From a virus: a stretch of DNA of 20,740 nucleotides. Below are positions 1-6,926 of the stretch, piece by piece. Below the pieces are notes generated by a model that searched no databases, had not been told where the DNA came from, and saw only the letters and a program-made list of their open reading frames with translations. The position numbers and the translations under genes are program-made. Within the stretch, counting starts at the first letter, position 1. Each line of letters begins with the position of its first letter. Location: IMG/VR virus record IMGVR_UViG_3300044611_001361, positions 1 to 20,740 of that record. The stretch is one strand, 5' to 3'.

Positions 1-346
1 AATTAGATATATAGTAAAAATAATAATAATTTTTTATTAGCGTATGAGTATCTAAAGAGCTTATCTGTTTATGTGGGCTCAATAAATAATTATTAGAAGG
101 TTTAATTTCTTTTTCTACTACCCCCTGCAAAAAAGAATTAATTTGATAATGAATATGGCTGACAAATGGTAAGTTTTTTTTATATAAAATATTCATATCT
201 GTTTGAAAAGGAATTATTTTAGAATAGTTATCACAATAATCTAATATGTGATTGTACATTTGTGGTGTAAGAAATTTTTTAAATATAAAATTATTTTCTT
301 CCATACTATATATTATACCATTATTAATGGATTGTAAATATTTCAT
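1..346 (-). CDS. Hypothetical protein, 3' end outside window
   Basis: An open frame begins at an ATG at 346 (MKYLQSINNGIIYSMEENNF) and runs without a stop to base 1, giving about 115 visible residues. The sequence is rich in Asn, Ile, Tyr and Phe with a predicted mixed alpha/beta character. I do not recognise the family. The order 'NFIFKKFLTPQMYNHILDYC' resembles the N-terminus of phage 2-oxoglutarate/Fe(II) oxygenases, but no H-x-D iron site is visible, so I do not assign it. No strong ribosome-binding site precedes the ATG; an alternative start is Met15 (at 304). It follows the tail-fibre genes after a 46-base gap. A promoter-like motif at 10-18 suggests the gene ends soon after the window edge, since a new gene would start about 23 bases beyond it. 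Confidence 0.6.
   Translation of the reverse strand, partial: MKYLQSINNGIIYSMEENNFIFKKFLTPQMYNHILDYCDNYSKIIPFQTDMNILYKKNLPFVSHIHYQINSFLQGVVEKEIKPSNNYLLSPHKQISSLDTHTLIKNYYYFYYISN
10..18 (-). promoter_or_regulatory. Candidate late promoter TTTACTATA at window edge
   Basis: On the minus strand this reads TTTACTATATATC, matching the intergenic motif seen five times with fixed spacing elsewhere in the window; the site upstream of the gene starting at 19375 shares TTACTATATATC with it. If the usual 34-nt spacing holds, a start codon lies about 23 bases left of base 1. Here the motif overlaps the open frame of the edge gene, so it could be chance. Confidence 0.4.
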
Positions 347-392
347 TAATTGCAGATCTCGTTAACGATCTAGGTAATTAATATAATAATTA

Positions 393-671
393 TTATGTTA
401 TTTCAACAGGTGGAACCCAATCATAATTATCATTTAGAACCCAAGAGGGAAACGGTTTAGGTGCGATAAACACGTCAGCCTGAGGATCGTAGGTAAAGCC
501 AACGCCAGCAAACTGTTTTCGAAAATTGTTGTTGTAAGAGGTTTGAATCCAAGTTCCGCCAAGTCCAAGATCATTAGACAAAAACTCTTGTCCACGATGC
601 TCCTCGGAGTTATTAACAACAACAACGCGAATAACGGTGTTGTTTTCATCTATTTCTGCAAAGTGTGCCAT
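393..671 (-). CDS. Small tail-fibre-associated protein (92 aa)
   Basis: This 92-residue protein begins MAHFAEIDENNTVIRVVVVN and ends with an aromatic/proline-rich stretch (KPFPSWVLNDNYDWVPPVE). This is a recurrent small protein of marine and freshwater tailed phages with the pattern 'MAHFA-ID-N-V--V-VV' then 'W-QTSYN-NFRK--AG-G--YD' then 'F---KP--SW-L', usually placed beside tail-fibre genes. I recognise it from memory of that pattern; its function is not established and a structural or fibre-chaperone role is inferred. Its ATG overlaps the stop of the upstream glycine-rich gene (TGATG at 669-673), so the two are translationally coupled at the end of the fibre operon. Confidence 0.8.
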   Translation of the reverse strand: MAHFAEIDENNTVIRVVVVNNSEEHRGQEFLSNDLGLGGTWIQTSYNNNFRKQFAGVGFTYDPQADVFIAPKPFPSWVLNDNYDWVPPVEIT

Positions 672-1693
672 CAGATCTGATAGTATATAACAGCTATGCC
701 GGAGCCACCATTACTTGGATTAATTGCTCCAGTTCTTAAGATAACCCATTCATCCATAATATTATAATAGCTACGAGCCGACAGTGCTCCTCCGCCACCG
801 CCACCTGCCCTATTTGCAGTGGCTTCAGATGCGGCGACTCCTAAGTAATTATAGGGGGATGAGCTTGAATTCGCTGCTTCTATTGCACCTCCTGTACCAG
901 CATTTGCGCCGCCTAGACCTCCGGTCGGCATTTGTGTAGGGTCGTAAGGTACTGCAACCGTTGTGCCACCACCACCGCCACCGCCACTAAATGAATCTAG
1001 TATGCCAGTAAAAATATCCGTAGTATAGGCCAAAGCACCTCCTCCGGATCTAGTAGTAGAACTAGCAGGATATCCATTTTCGGCTTGACCAGAACCTCCG
1101 CCACCACGTGATGATGATCCTTGACCGCCAGTTCTACCGGAAGATCCTACATTACCAAATGTAGTATTTGGAGCACCAGCCCAACCACCACCACCGCCAT
1201 GTCCGCCAGGAGGGTCTGCTAAAGAAAAAGAACCTGTCATTGATGTTAAGTTAATATTTACAGAGACTGTTGTGCCACGGCCACCGCCAGCACCAATCCG
1301 AGTTCTAAAGGTTGTATTAGAGCCATTTGATAAGGAGCCGCCAGCTCCAATAACTACTGGATATATACCTTTACCCAATATTTCATTATTAGAAGCAAGA
1401 CCACCGCCTCCGCCACCACCAGAAAAATAATGCGCAGAAAGAGTTGTAGTTGTTGTTGGATAGCTTAATTCATTAATATTGACTCCACCACCTGAACCAC
1501 CACCACCAAAAAGTTGATAGTAAACAGTTTTTTGACCGCTACCAGTTACAATAAAATTTTCCGAAGACGTAAAAAGATGATATCGATAACCACCTGAATC
1601 TCTTATTGTTCCACCAATTGCTGTCCATGGCTGAATTGAGCCAAGTCCAAAATTCCTAACAGATGTACCACCCATCATGCTAAAAAGTGCCAT
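671..1693 (-). CDS. Glycine-rich adhesin-like tail tip protein
   Basis: The 340-residue protein carries at least eight poly-Gly tracts (runs of 4-7 Gly) separated by short Ser/Thr/Asn-rich loops, and ends GGSGIAVIYYQI, the typical end of the glycine-rich domain found on phage receptor-binding proteins. Similar Gly-run architecture in T-even-like adhesins (gp38 of S16-type phages) forms a polyglycine-II sandwich whose loops contact the receptor; that this protein does the same is inference. The N-terminal 60 residues (MALFSMMGGTSVRNFGLGSI) lack Gly runs and may attach to the fibre. A GAGG ribosome-binding site precedes the ATG by 8 bases. It sits 10 bases after the collagen fibre gene and overlaps the next gene, so it is in the same operon. 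Confidence 0.8.
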   Translation of the reverse strand: MALFSMMGGTSVRNFGLGSIQPWTAIGGTIRDSGGYRYHLFTSSENFIVTGSGQKTVYYQLFGGGGSGGGVNINELSYPTTTTTLSAHYFSGGGGGGGLASNNEILGKGIYPVVIGAGGSLSNGSNTTFRTRIGAGGGRGTTVSVNINLTSMTGSFSLADPPGGHGGGGGWAGAPNTTFGNVGSSGRTGGQGSSSRGGGGSGQAENGYPASSTTRSGGGALAYTTDIFTGILDSFSGGGGGGGTTVAVPYDPTQMPTGGLGGANAGTGGAIEAANSSSSPYNYLGVAASEATANRAGGGGGGALSARSYYNIMDEWVILRTGAINPSNGGSGIAVIYYQI

Positions 1694-1703
1694 TATTCAA
1701 ACC

Positions 1704-3320
1704 TCACTTGAACTGTGTTTGGGATGCAAGCACCGTATATGTCGGAGTTGTTGCTGTTTTTATAATAACGTACGAATAAACGTCAATAGCAGAAGTGTTA
1801 CCAGATGTTGGAGCAGTGCCACCCTGCCACTTTGGAGTAATCGTTGAACCATCCACCTGAAAAACATTAGGATAGTAGGCGGTTGTTCCGTTCGTGTTGG
1901 CCCATACCACTGTGATTGAATCACCTACAGCCAACAGACTAGACAAAGTGGTGGATCCGTCACCACGCACATTGACCGTATGGTTTGCTGTCGCGTTACT
2001 GGTGTAATACCATATGCTTGCTGTCTTAACATCAAAATTAATTGTACCTGTAGCAGCTGAGGCAACAATGTTCCAGTTTTCTTCTAGTTGGTCAACAATT
2101 GATCCAGTAATTGTTCCGCCAGTTAAGCTAGCGGCAGCGGGGCCGGTGTCACCTTGTGCTCCCTGTGGCCCTTGCGAACCTTGAGCACCTGTTGCTCCCT
2201 GTGATCCTTGAGGACCTTGGACTCCAATGTCTCCTTGAGGGCCAGTAGATCCCTGCGCACCTTGTGCTCCAGTAATTCCTTGGGGACCCTGAGCTCCTTG
2301 TGCTCCAGTTGAACCAATGGCACCTTGGGGGCCAACATCACCCTGAGCACCTTGGGGACCAGTTGTACCCTGCGGACCGGTATCGCCCTGAGGTCCTTGA
2401 GAACCAGTTGCACCTTGAGGGCCTTGAGCACCTTGCGAACCCGCGGCACCTTGGCTTCCTTGAGGTCCTTGAGGTCCAGTAGAAGAGATTGCCACAATGA
2501 TATTGGTGTCATTGGCAAAACCAGTCACACCATCACCACCACTACTGATGTAGGTGACAGGAACCTCTACATAATTGGTTTGCAAAGTGACTGAACCATT
2601 GACTTCAAACTTCTGGAAGTCGTTAGAATCAGCGCTGTCCTGAATAATAATGAAGTCATTATCGCTAATCAACGCTAAGAAAATGTCTAAGTCAATGGAG
2701 TTGCGATCAATGTGGGAGATATTCAACTGACTCGCACTAGTTTGCGTTCCTGAGTTATAAGTAATGTATGTACTGCCGGGATCGCCGCTGGTTGTACCAG
2801 TCTTAATCTTGTAATCGTAGAAACTTGACGACTGTCCAGCTGCACCCTGTGCACCCTGGGGGCCTTGTGAACCTACTGCACCCTGAGAGCCTTGACTACC
2901 CTGTGGTCCAGTATCGCCCTGCGCGCCTTGAGGTCCAGTAGCACCCTGTGCTCCCTGAGCGCCTACGTCTCCTTGAGGTCCAGTAGCTCCTTGGCTTCCT
3001 GTAGCCCCAGTTGAACCTTGTGATCCCTGTGCTCCTGTAGCGCCTTGTGGTCCCACATCACCCTGGGATCCCGTTGCGCCCTGTGACCCCTGTGCTCCTT
3101 GTGGGCCTTGTGATCCAGTGTCACCCTGAGATCCCTGAGGTCCCGTTACTCCTTGAGGACCCGTATTCCCCTGGGCACCTTGGGGGCCTTGGGATCCTTG
3201 CGGACCTTGTGCGGTTAATGAAGGATATTTTACCCACCTGGAACCATTCCATTTCCAGGTAAAATTGCCAACTGTATATAGATCATCTACTTGTGGACTA
3301 TTTGGAAAATCTAACGGCAT
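1704..3320 (-). CDS. Collagen-like tail fibre protein (538 aa)
   Basis: The N-terminus ([20 protein letters not shown], then W-KWNGSRWV) is a typical phage fibre attachment motif. Residues about 38-165 are uninterrupted Gly-X-Y triplets, 165-280 a beta-rich non-collagenous domain, 282-395 a second collagen stretch, and 396-538 a C-terminal beta domain ending [11 protein letters not shown], a tail-fibre ending I have seen in aquatic phages. Collagen stretches trimerise and form rigid rods; the C-terminal domain is the likely foldon or receptor-binding tip. The Y position is almost always Gln or Thr ([15 protein letters not shown]), without Lys or Y-position Pro. Base composition is more G/C-rich than the neighbours because of Gly/Pro/Ala codons. 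ATG at 3320 has a GAGG site 8 bases upstream. Confidence 0.88.
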   Translation of the reverse strand: MPLDFPNSPQVDDLYTVGNFTWKWNGSRWVKYPSLTAQGPQGSQGPQGAQGNTGPQGVTGPQGSQGDTGSQGPQGAQGSQGATGSQGDVGPQGATGAQGSQGSTGATGSQGATGPQGDVGAQGAQGATGPQGAQGDTGPQGSQGSQGAVGSQGPQGAQGAAGQSSSFYDYKIKTGTTSGDPGSTYITYNSGTQTSASQLNISHIDRNSIDLDIFLALISDNDFIIIQDSADSNDFQKFEVNGSVTLQTNYVEVPVTYISSGGDGVTGFANDTNIIVAISSTGPQGPQGSQGAAGSQGAQGPQGATGSQGPQGDTGPQGTTGPQGAQGDVGPQGAIGSTGAQGAQGPQGITGAQGAQGSTGPQGDIGVQGPQGSQGATGAQGSQGPQGAQGDTGPAAASLTGGTITGSIVDQLEENWNIVASAATGTINFDVKTASIWYYTSNATANHTVNVRGDGSTTLSSLLAVGDSITVVWANTNGTTAYYPNVFQVDGSTITPKWQGGTAPTSGNTSAIDVYSYVIIKTATTPTYTVLASQTQFK

Positions 3321-3350
3321 AGCGACCTCATTAATAAATATTTATTCATA

Positions 3351-3394
3351 TAATATTAGTACTCAAAAAAAATAATATTAGTACTCAAAAAAAA
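3351..3394. repeat. 22-bp perfect tandem duplication between fibre genes
   Basis: Two exact copies of a 22-base unit (3351-3372 and 3373-3394) each contain TAATATTAGTACTC followed by eight A. On the minus strand each copy reads T8 GAGTACTAATATTA, so each holds TACTA plus an A/T-rich stretch upstream of the 538-residue fibre gene. TACTA of the proximal copy is 36 nt from the ATG, close to the 34 nt of the late-promoter motif. It could be a duplicated promoter or simple slippage. Confidence 0.85.
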
Positions 3395-3402
3395 TAATTA
3401 TA

Positions 3403-5952
3403 TTAAACAGCATTCCAGGATGAACCATCGTAAACATTTAATGTTGCATTAGATGTGTTATACCATAGTTGTCCTGTTTGCGGACTTGAAGGAGCAGAAG
3501 ATGCTACGTTAGCAAATTGTGCCGGTCCAGCTGGTCCTCTTGGTCCAGAAATTTCTACCCATGTTGAATCATAATATGAAAATAGTCTAGCATTGCTTGA
3601 ATTAAACCATAGATCTCCAGTATTTGGAGATGCCGGAGCAGTATCTGAAACAGACAGTCTAGGAACAAAAGCATTTTCCCAAATGCCACTTGAAGAATTA
3701 TAAACTATGGAATGACCACTTGCCAAAGTTCCAGTATTAATAGCAACATTATGTAGTTCATCTAATTCGTAACCATTCTGAGTAGCAACATAGATAATTC
3801 CATTATTTGTGGCTCGGACGACTACACCAATATACACAAGATGCTCTGGAGCACTGGGTTTAGTAGTAGTTAGTGCTCCATTTTCTCCTAAATATAAAGC
3901 TTGACCAGCTGTATAGCCACTACTCAAATTTATACCAGTAACATATCCACGAGTAACAACTGGTCCAGTTCCGCCAGAAGCAATTGCTTCAGCTACAAGG
4001 CCAACTGTTTTTGCAGATGTTAGATCGCTATCATTATCTGCTCTCTTTACGCTCGCATGGTTACCAACATTTCCATAAAGATATACTGCTTCACCAATCT
4101 GAAGAGTATTATTCTCAGCGTTATTTACTAGAGAAACTGTAGTAGGATACTCATTTATCCATGCAGAACCATCATAAACTAGTGTTTGATATTTTTCTGC
4201 GCTAGAAATTGTAACATCAGTAATATCATCTAGAGCACCAACTGATCCGGTAGCTCCCTGTGGACCCTGAGCGCCTGTGTCCCCCTGTGGTCCCTGGGGA
4301 CCTGTTGACCCCTGAGGGCCTGTGTCGCCTTGAGGACCTGTTGCTCCCTGAGCGCCTGTGTCCCCCTGTGGTCCCTGGGGACCTGTTGACCCCTGAGGGC
4401 CTGTGTCGCCTTGCGGTCCCTGAGGTCCGGTTGCTCCTTGAGCTCCCGTGTCTCCTTGAGGTCCCTGGGGACCTGTTGCACCTTGAGGGCCTGTGTCGCC
4501 TTGCGGACCCTGTGGACCGACGCTTCCTTGTGGACCAACATCTCCTTGGGGACCAGTTGCACCTTGGGCTCCCGTTGAACCCTGCGGTCCCTGCGGACCA
4601 GTTGCTCCTTGTGCACCTACATCACCCTGTGCGCCTTGAGGTCCCTGCGCGCCAACATCTCCCTGTGGACCTTGTGCTCCTTGTGCTCCCTGCGCACCTT
4701 GTGCGCCTTGTGCTCCAATATCGCCTGTGCGAGCAAAAGTAATTATTACATCATTATTATTACTAAATGGCGTTGTGCTTGACCCGGTAACGTATGATGA
4801 AGAAACCCTAAAATATCCAGTCTCCTCAACAATAGAAGATATTGTGAATAGTGCGAAGATAGATGAATTAGATTTGATAGATATTCTAAAGTGTCCCTTT
4901 ATGGTGCTAGTTGAATCATCAATTGTTCGTAAATATGATTGAATATCTGTAGAGTTATCATCTTGATCATCAATAATCAACTCTGTTGATTGATCCAGCG
5001 ATGCGTTATTAAATTTTAACTTTCCTGTTCCAGGATCAGTTTGCGCAGTATCAGAATCAAATGTATAATCAAATGTTATACCACCAAAATTACCTTGCGC
5101 TCCCTGAGGACCAGTATCGCCCTGTGGACCCTGAGGACCTGTGCTACCTTGTGAGCCCTGTGGTCCAGTGTCACCCTGTGGTCCTTGGGGACCTGTACTT
5201 CCTTGAGATCCCTGAGGACCGGTGTCACCTTGAGGTCCAACATCACCCTGTGGACCAATGTCTCCTTGTGGACCGGTTGCCCCCTGCGATCCTTGAGGAC
5301 CGGTATCTCCCTGGGGACCAGTGGCCCCTTGAGCTCCTGTGTCCCCTTGTGGTCCCTGGGAACCGGTTGCCCCTTGAGCGCCCGTGTCTCCTTGAGGTCC
5401 CTGTGGACCTATAGCCCCTTGTGAACCTTGAGGTCCCTGAGAACCCTGGGGTCCAACCTCTCCAGATATTTCTACCCAATATCCGTCATAATAACTATAT
5501 AGCTTAGCTTCTGTTGAGTTAAACCATAAATCTCCAACATTTGGAGACACTGGAGCTGTATCAGAAACCGATAACCTATCTGCACCAGCTGCTCCCTGTG
5601 GACCCTGGGGTCCAATGGTAGCACTAGATGGAGCAAACTTTGTTCCATTGAATACTAATGATTGACCATTAACTGCACCAGTTGTATCAACTTCAATATC
5701 ATCAATAAATAAAGTTGTTAACTTAACTGTTGAAGGCAGGCTTATTGCAAAAGAACCAGATGTTTCGGTAACGGTAACCTGATCTGTAGTTCCTGTTATA
5801 TTTGTTATAAGCTTTGCAGCAATTATTGTATTAGAGGAATTTTTGTAGAAAAGTTTACCATCAGCATAGTTGAGTGCTACTTCTCCGTGAGTTAAAGAAT
5901 TAGGCGTAGACGTACTGGTGCCAGAATTCTTTACTAAAATAGTATTAGCCAT
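3403..5952 (-). CDS. Large collagen-like tail fibre protein (849 aa)
   Basis: The N-terminus ([20 protein letters not shown], then [18 protein letters not shown]) is the '[14 protein letters not shown]' head domain of aquatic phage fibres. In order come a copy of a '[28 protein letters not shown]' module (about 125-165), collagen triplets (168-288), a beta domain (290-408), collagen triplets (410-570), an appendage-type domain with '[16 protein letters not shown]' and '[11 protein letters not shown]' (575-755), then two more copies of the SDTAP module (about 765-805 and 815-849). So the same 40-residue module occurs three times, twice at the C-terminus. The protein should form a long trimeric fibre. 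A late-promoter variant lies 43 nt upstream. The collagen region holds a recent 81-bp tandem duplication. Confidence 0.88.
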   Translation of the reverse strand: MANTILVKNSGTSTSTPNSLTHGEVALNYADGKLFYKNSSNTIIAAKLITNITGTTDQVTVTETSGSFAISLPSTVKLTTLFIDDIEVDTTGAVNGQSLVFNGTKFAPSSATIGPQGPQGAAGADRLSVSDTAPVSPNVGDLWFNSTEAKLYSYYDGYWVEISGEVGPQGSQGPQGSQGAIGPQGPQGDTGAQGATGSQGPQGDTGAQGATGPQGDTGPQGSQGATGPQGDIGPQGDVGPQGDTGPQGSQGSTGPQGPQGDTGPQGSQGSTGPQGPQGDTGPQGAQGNFGGITFDYTFDSDTAQTDPGTGKLKFNNASLDQSTELIIDDQDDNSTDIQSYLRTIDDSTSTIKGHFRISIKSNSSIFALFTISSIVEETGYFRVSSSYVTGSSTTPFSNNNDVIITFARTGDIGAQGAQGAQGAQGAQGPQGDVGAQGPQGAQGDVGAQGATGPQGPQGSTGAQGATGPQGDVGPQGSVGPQGPQGDTGPQGATGPQGPQGDTGAQGATGPQGPQGDTGPQGSTGPQGPQGDTGAQGATGPQGDTGPQGSTGPQGPQGDTGAQGPQGATGSVGALDDITDVTISSAEKYQTLVYDGSAWINEYPTTVSLVNNAENNTLQIGEAVYLYGNVGNHASVKRADNDSDLTSAKTVGLVAEAIASGGTGPVVTRGYVTGINLSSGYTAGQALYLGENGALTTTKPSAPEHLVYIGVVVRATNNGIIYVATQNGYELDELHNVAINTGTLASGHSIVYNSSSGIWENAFVPRLSVSDTAPASPNTGDLWFNSSNARLFSYYDSTWVEISGPRGPAGPAQFANVASSAPSSPQTGQLWYNTSNATLNVYDGSSWNAV
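4265..4413 (-). repeat. Recent tandem duplication inside collagen region (period 81 bp)
   Basis: Bases 4265-4332 and 4346-4413 are identical over 68 positions, offset by 81 bases, which is 27 residues or nine Gly-X-Y triplets. Other collagen triplets here use varied synonymous codons, so exact identity over 68 bases marks a recent duplication that keeps frame and triplet register. Confidence 0.85.
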
Positions 5953-5993
5953 GCCAAAAACCTCTATACAAACATAAATAAAGCGCTTATCTT

Positions 5994-6002
5994 AATAGTA
6001 AT
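5994..6002 (-). promoter_or_regulatory. Candidate late promoter ATTACTATT for collagen fibre operon
   Basis: The minus strand reads ATATTACTATTAAG in the 55-base gap between the glycosyltransferase stop (6008) and the fibre ATG (5952). TACTA is followed by 43 nt before the ATG, about one helical turn more than the 34 nt of the five canonical sites. No -35-like hexamer is evident. Confidence 0.5.
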
Positions 6003-6007
6003 ATTTT

Positions 6008-6805
6008 TTATGATGTTATGCCAGAACCGACATTTAATTCTTCAAAACGTTTAGTAATTTGATTATCATAATCAGAAGCTATTTCTGCAACGTGTTTTTG
6101 TATTAGACCGTTGCGTACTCGTTGAGCTGTTGATGGACCAATATGCTGCTTGTATATCATTTTTGGAATATATTTAAATTTAGTAGCTAAAAAAGTTCTA
6201 ACGACTAATTCATAGTCATCTGCAACAATATAACTTGGATTATGACCATTTAACTGCCTATAAATATCAGCTCTCCATGCTCTAACATGATTTGGTGCTG
6301 AAACAATATGTCTTATAGTAGTGGGATTAATTTCAGGTGCACGCATCGTCCAAACATTATGGTGTTCATCCCAATAATCAGAACCATACCCAAAAGCCCA
6401 GCCATTTGGATATCTACCAGATTGACCATCTGGAAGGATTTCACACCAATCTGAATAAACAAATCCAACTTCTGGATCAGAAAACGCATCTACGACTAAT
6501 GCCAGCGCGTCTGGAGTTAGTTCGTCATCATGATCTAATTCAACTAAAATATCACCCTCAGCTGCCATCATACACTGACGCTTAACTTTTCCTATACTGC
6601 CAGAGTGAACGTGTGACTTATGAGCTATTAGTTTAAATCTTTCATCTGATGCAAAACCATATATCTGATTCCAGGCATTGTTATTCGTTGAGTCGTCCCA
6701 AATAACCCATTCCCAATCGGTATAGGTTTGATTTTTAAGACTAGACCATGTTCTAGCTAGAATGCCTGGATCAGTATTATAAACTGGCGTACAAATTGAT
6801 ATCAT
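6008..6805 (-). CDS. Family 2 (GT-A fold) glycosyltransferase
   Basis: The protein (265 aa) begins MISICTPVYNTDPGILARTW, the classic GT2 nucleotide-binding strand and loop, followed by SLKNQTYTDWEWVIWDDSTN. At about residues 89-97 lies 'VELDHDDEL', the D-x-D-like metal/nucleotide-sugar site, and 'YSDW' follows. It would transfer a sugar from a nucleotide-sugar donor in the cytoplasm; the acceptor cannot be read from sequence. It lies directly upstream of the collagen fibres, and the Thr-rich Y positions of those collagens are candidate O-glycosylation targets, but host surface glycans are equally possible. The upstream gap (6806-6926) is divergent with the plus-strand secreted protein gene; a weak motif relative (GGTAATATATT on the minus strand) lies at about 6836-6846. 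Confidence 0.9.
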   Translation of the reverse strand: MISICTPVYNTDPGILARTWSSLKNQTYTDWEWVIWDDSTNNNAWNQIYGFASDERFKLIAHKSHVHSGSIGKVKRQCMMAAEGDILVELDHDDELTPDALALVVDAFSDPEVGFVYSDWCEILPDGQSGRYPNGWAFGYGSDYWDEHHNVWTMRAPEINPTTIRHIVSAPNHVRAWRADIYRQLNGHNPSYIVADDYELVVRTFLATKFKYIPKMIYKQHIGPSTAQRVRNGLIQKHVAEIASDYDNQITKRFEELNVGSGITS

Positions 6806-6895
6806 TTTAACCTCAAACTAATTAAATATAGATTAATATATTACCATAATTCATAAATGAATGCTAGTAATCCATCTTTTTTTAATGACTTTAGT

Positions 6896-6904
6896 CTTAC
6901 TATT
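6896..6904 (+). promoter_or_regulatory. Candidate late promoter CTTACTATT for the plus-strand island
   Basis: CTTACTATTTT on the plus strand matches the motif upstream of the endolysin (GTTACTATTTT). It lies 24 nt before the ATG at 6927, with a GGGAG ribosome-binding site in between. It falls inside the reading frame if translation began at 6861, which argues that 6927 is the true start. Confidence 0.5.
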
Positions 6905-6926
6905 TTACACAAGGATGGGAGCCTTT

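Noticed and set aside
1-346. 2-oxoglutarate oxygenase identity for the edge gene
   Set aside because: Only the first residues look similar; the H-x-D motif is not seen in the visible part.
383-396. 14-bp A/T palindrome ATAATAATTATTAT and nearby TCGTTAACGA
   Set aside because: Too A/T-rich to tell from chance, and no T-run or start codon spacing supports a function.
2300-2594. Plus-strand ORFs across the first collagen gene (also 3047-3262, 4260-4742, 5061-5424)
   Set aside because: They are antisense shadows of Gly-X-Y codons, rich in Leu/Pro/Arg, with no ribosome-binding sites; several overlap each other in different frames.
671-3320. Diversity-generating retroelement at the fibre genes
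   Set aside because: No reverse transcriptase and no template/variable repeat pair with adenine-specific differences is in the window.
6861-6926. Extra 22 codons at the start of the PA14 protein
   Set aside because: No ribosome-binding site; the promoter-like motif and the GGGAG site lie within it, and the signal peptide starts at 6927.
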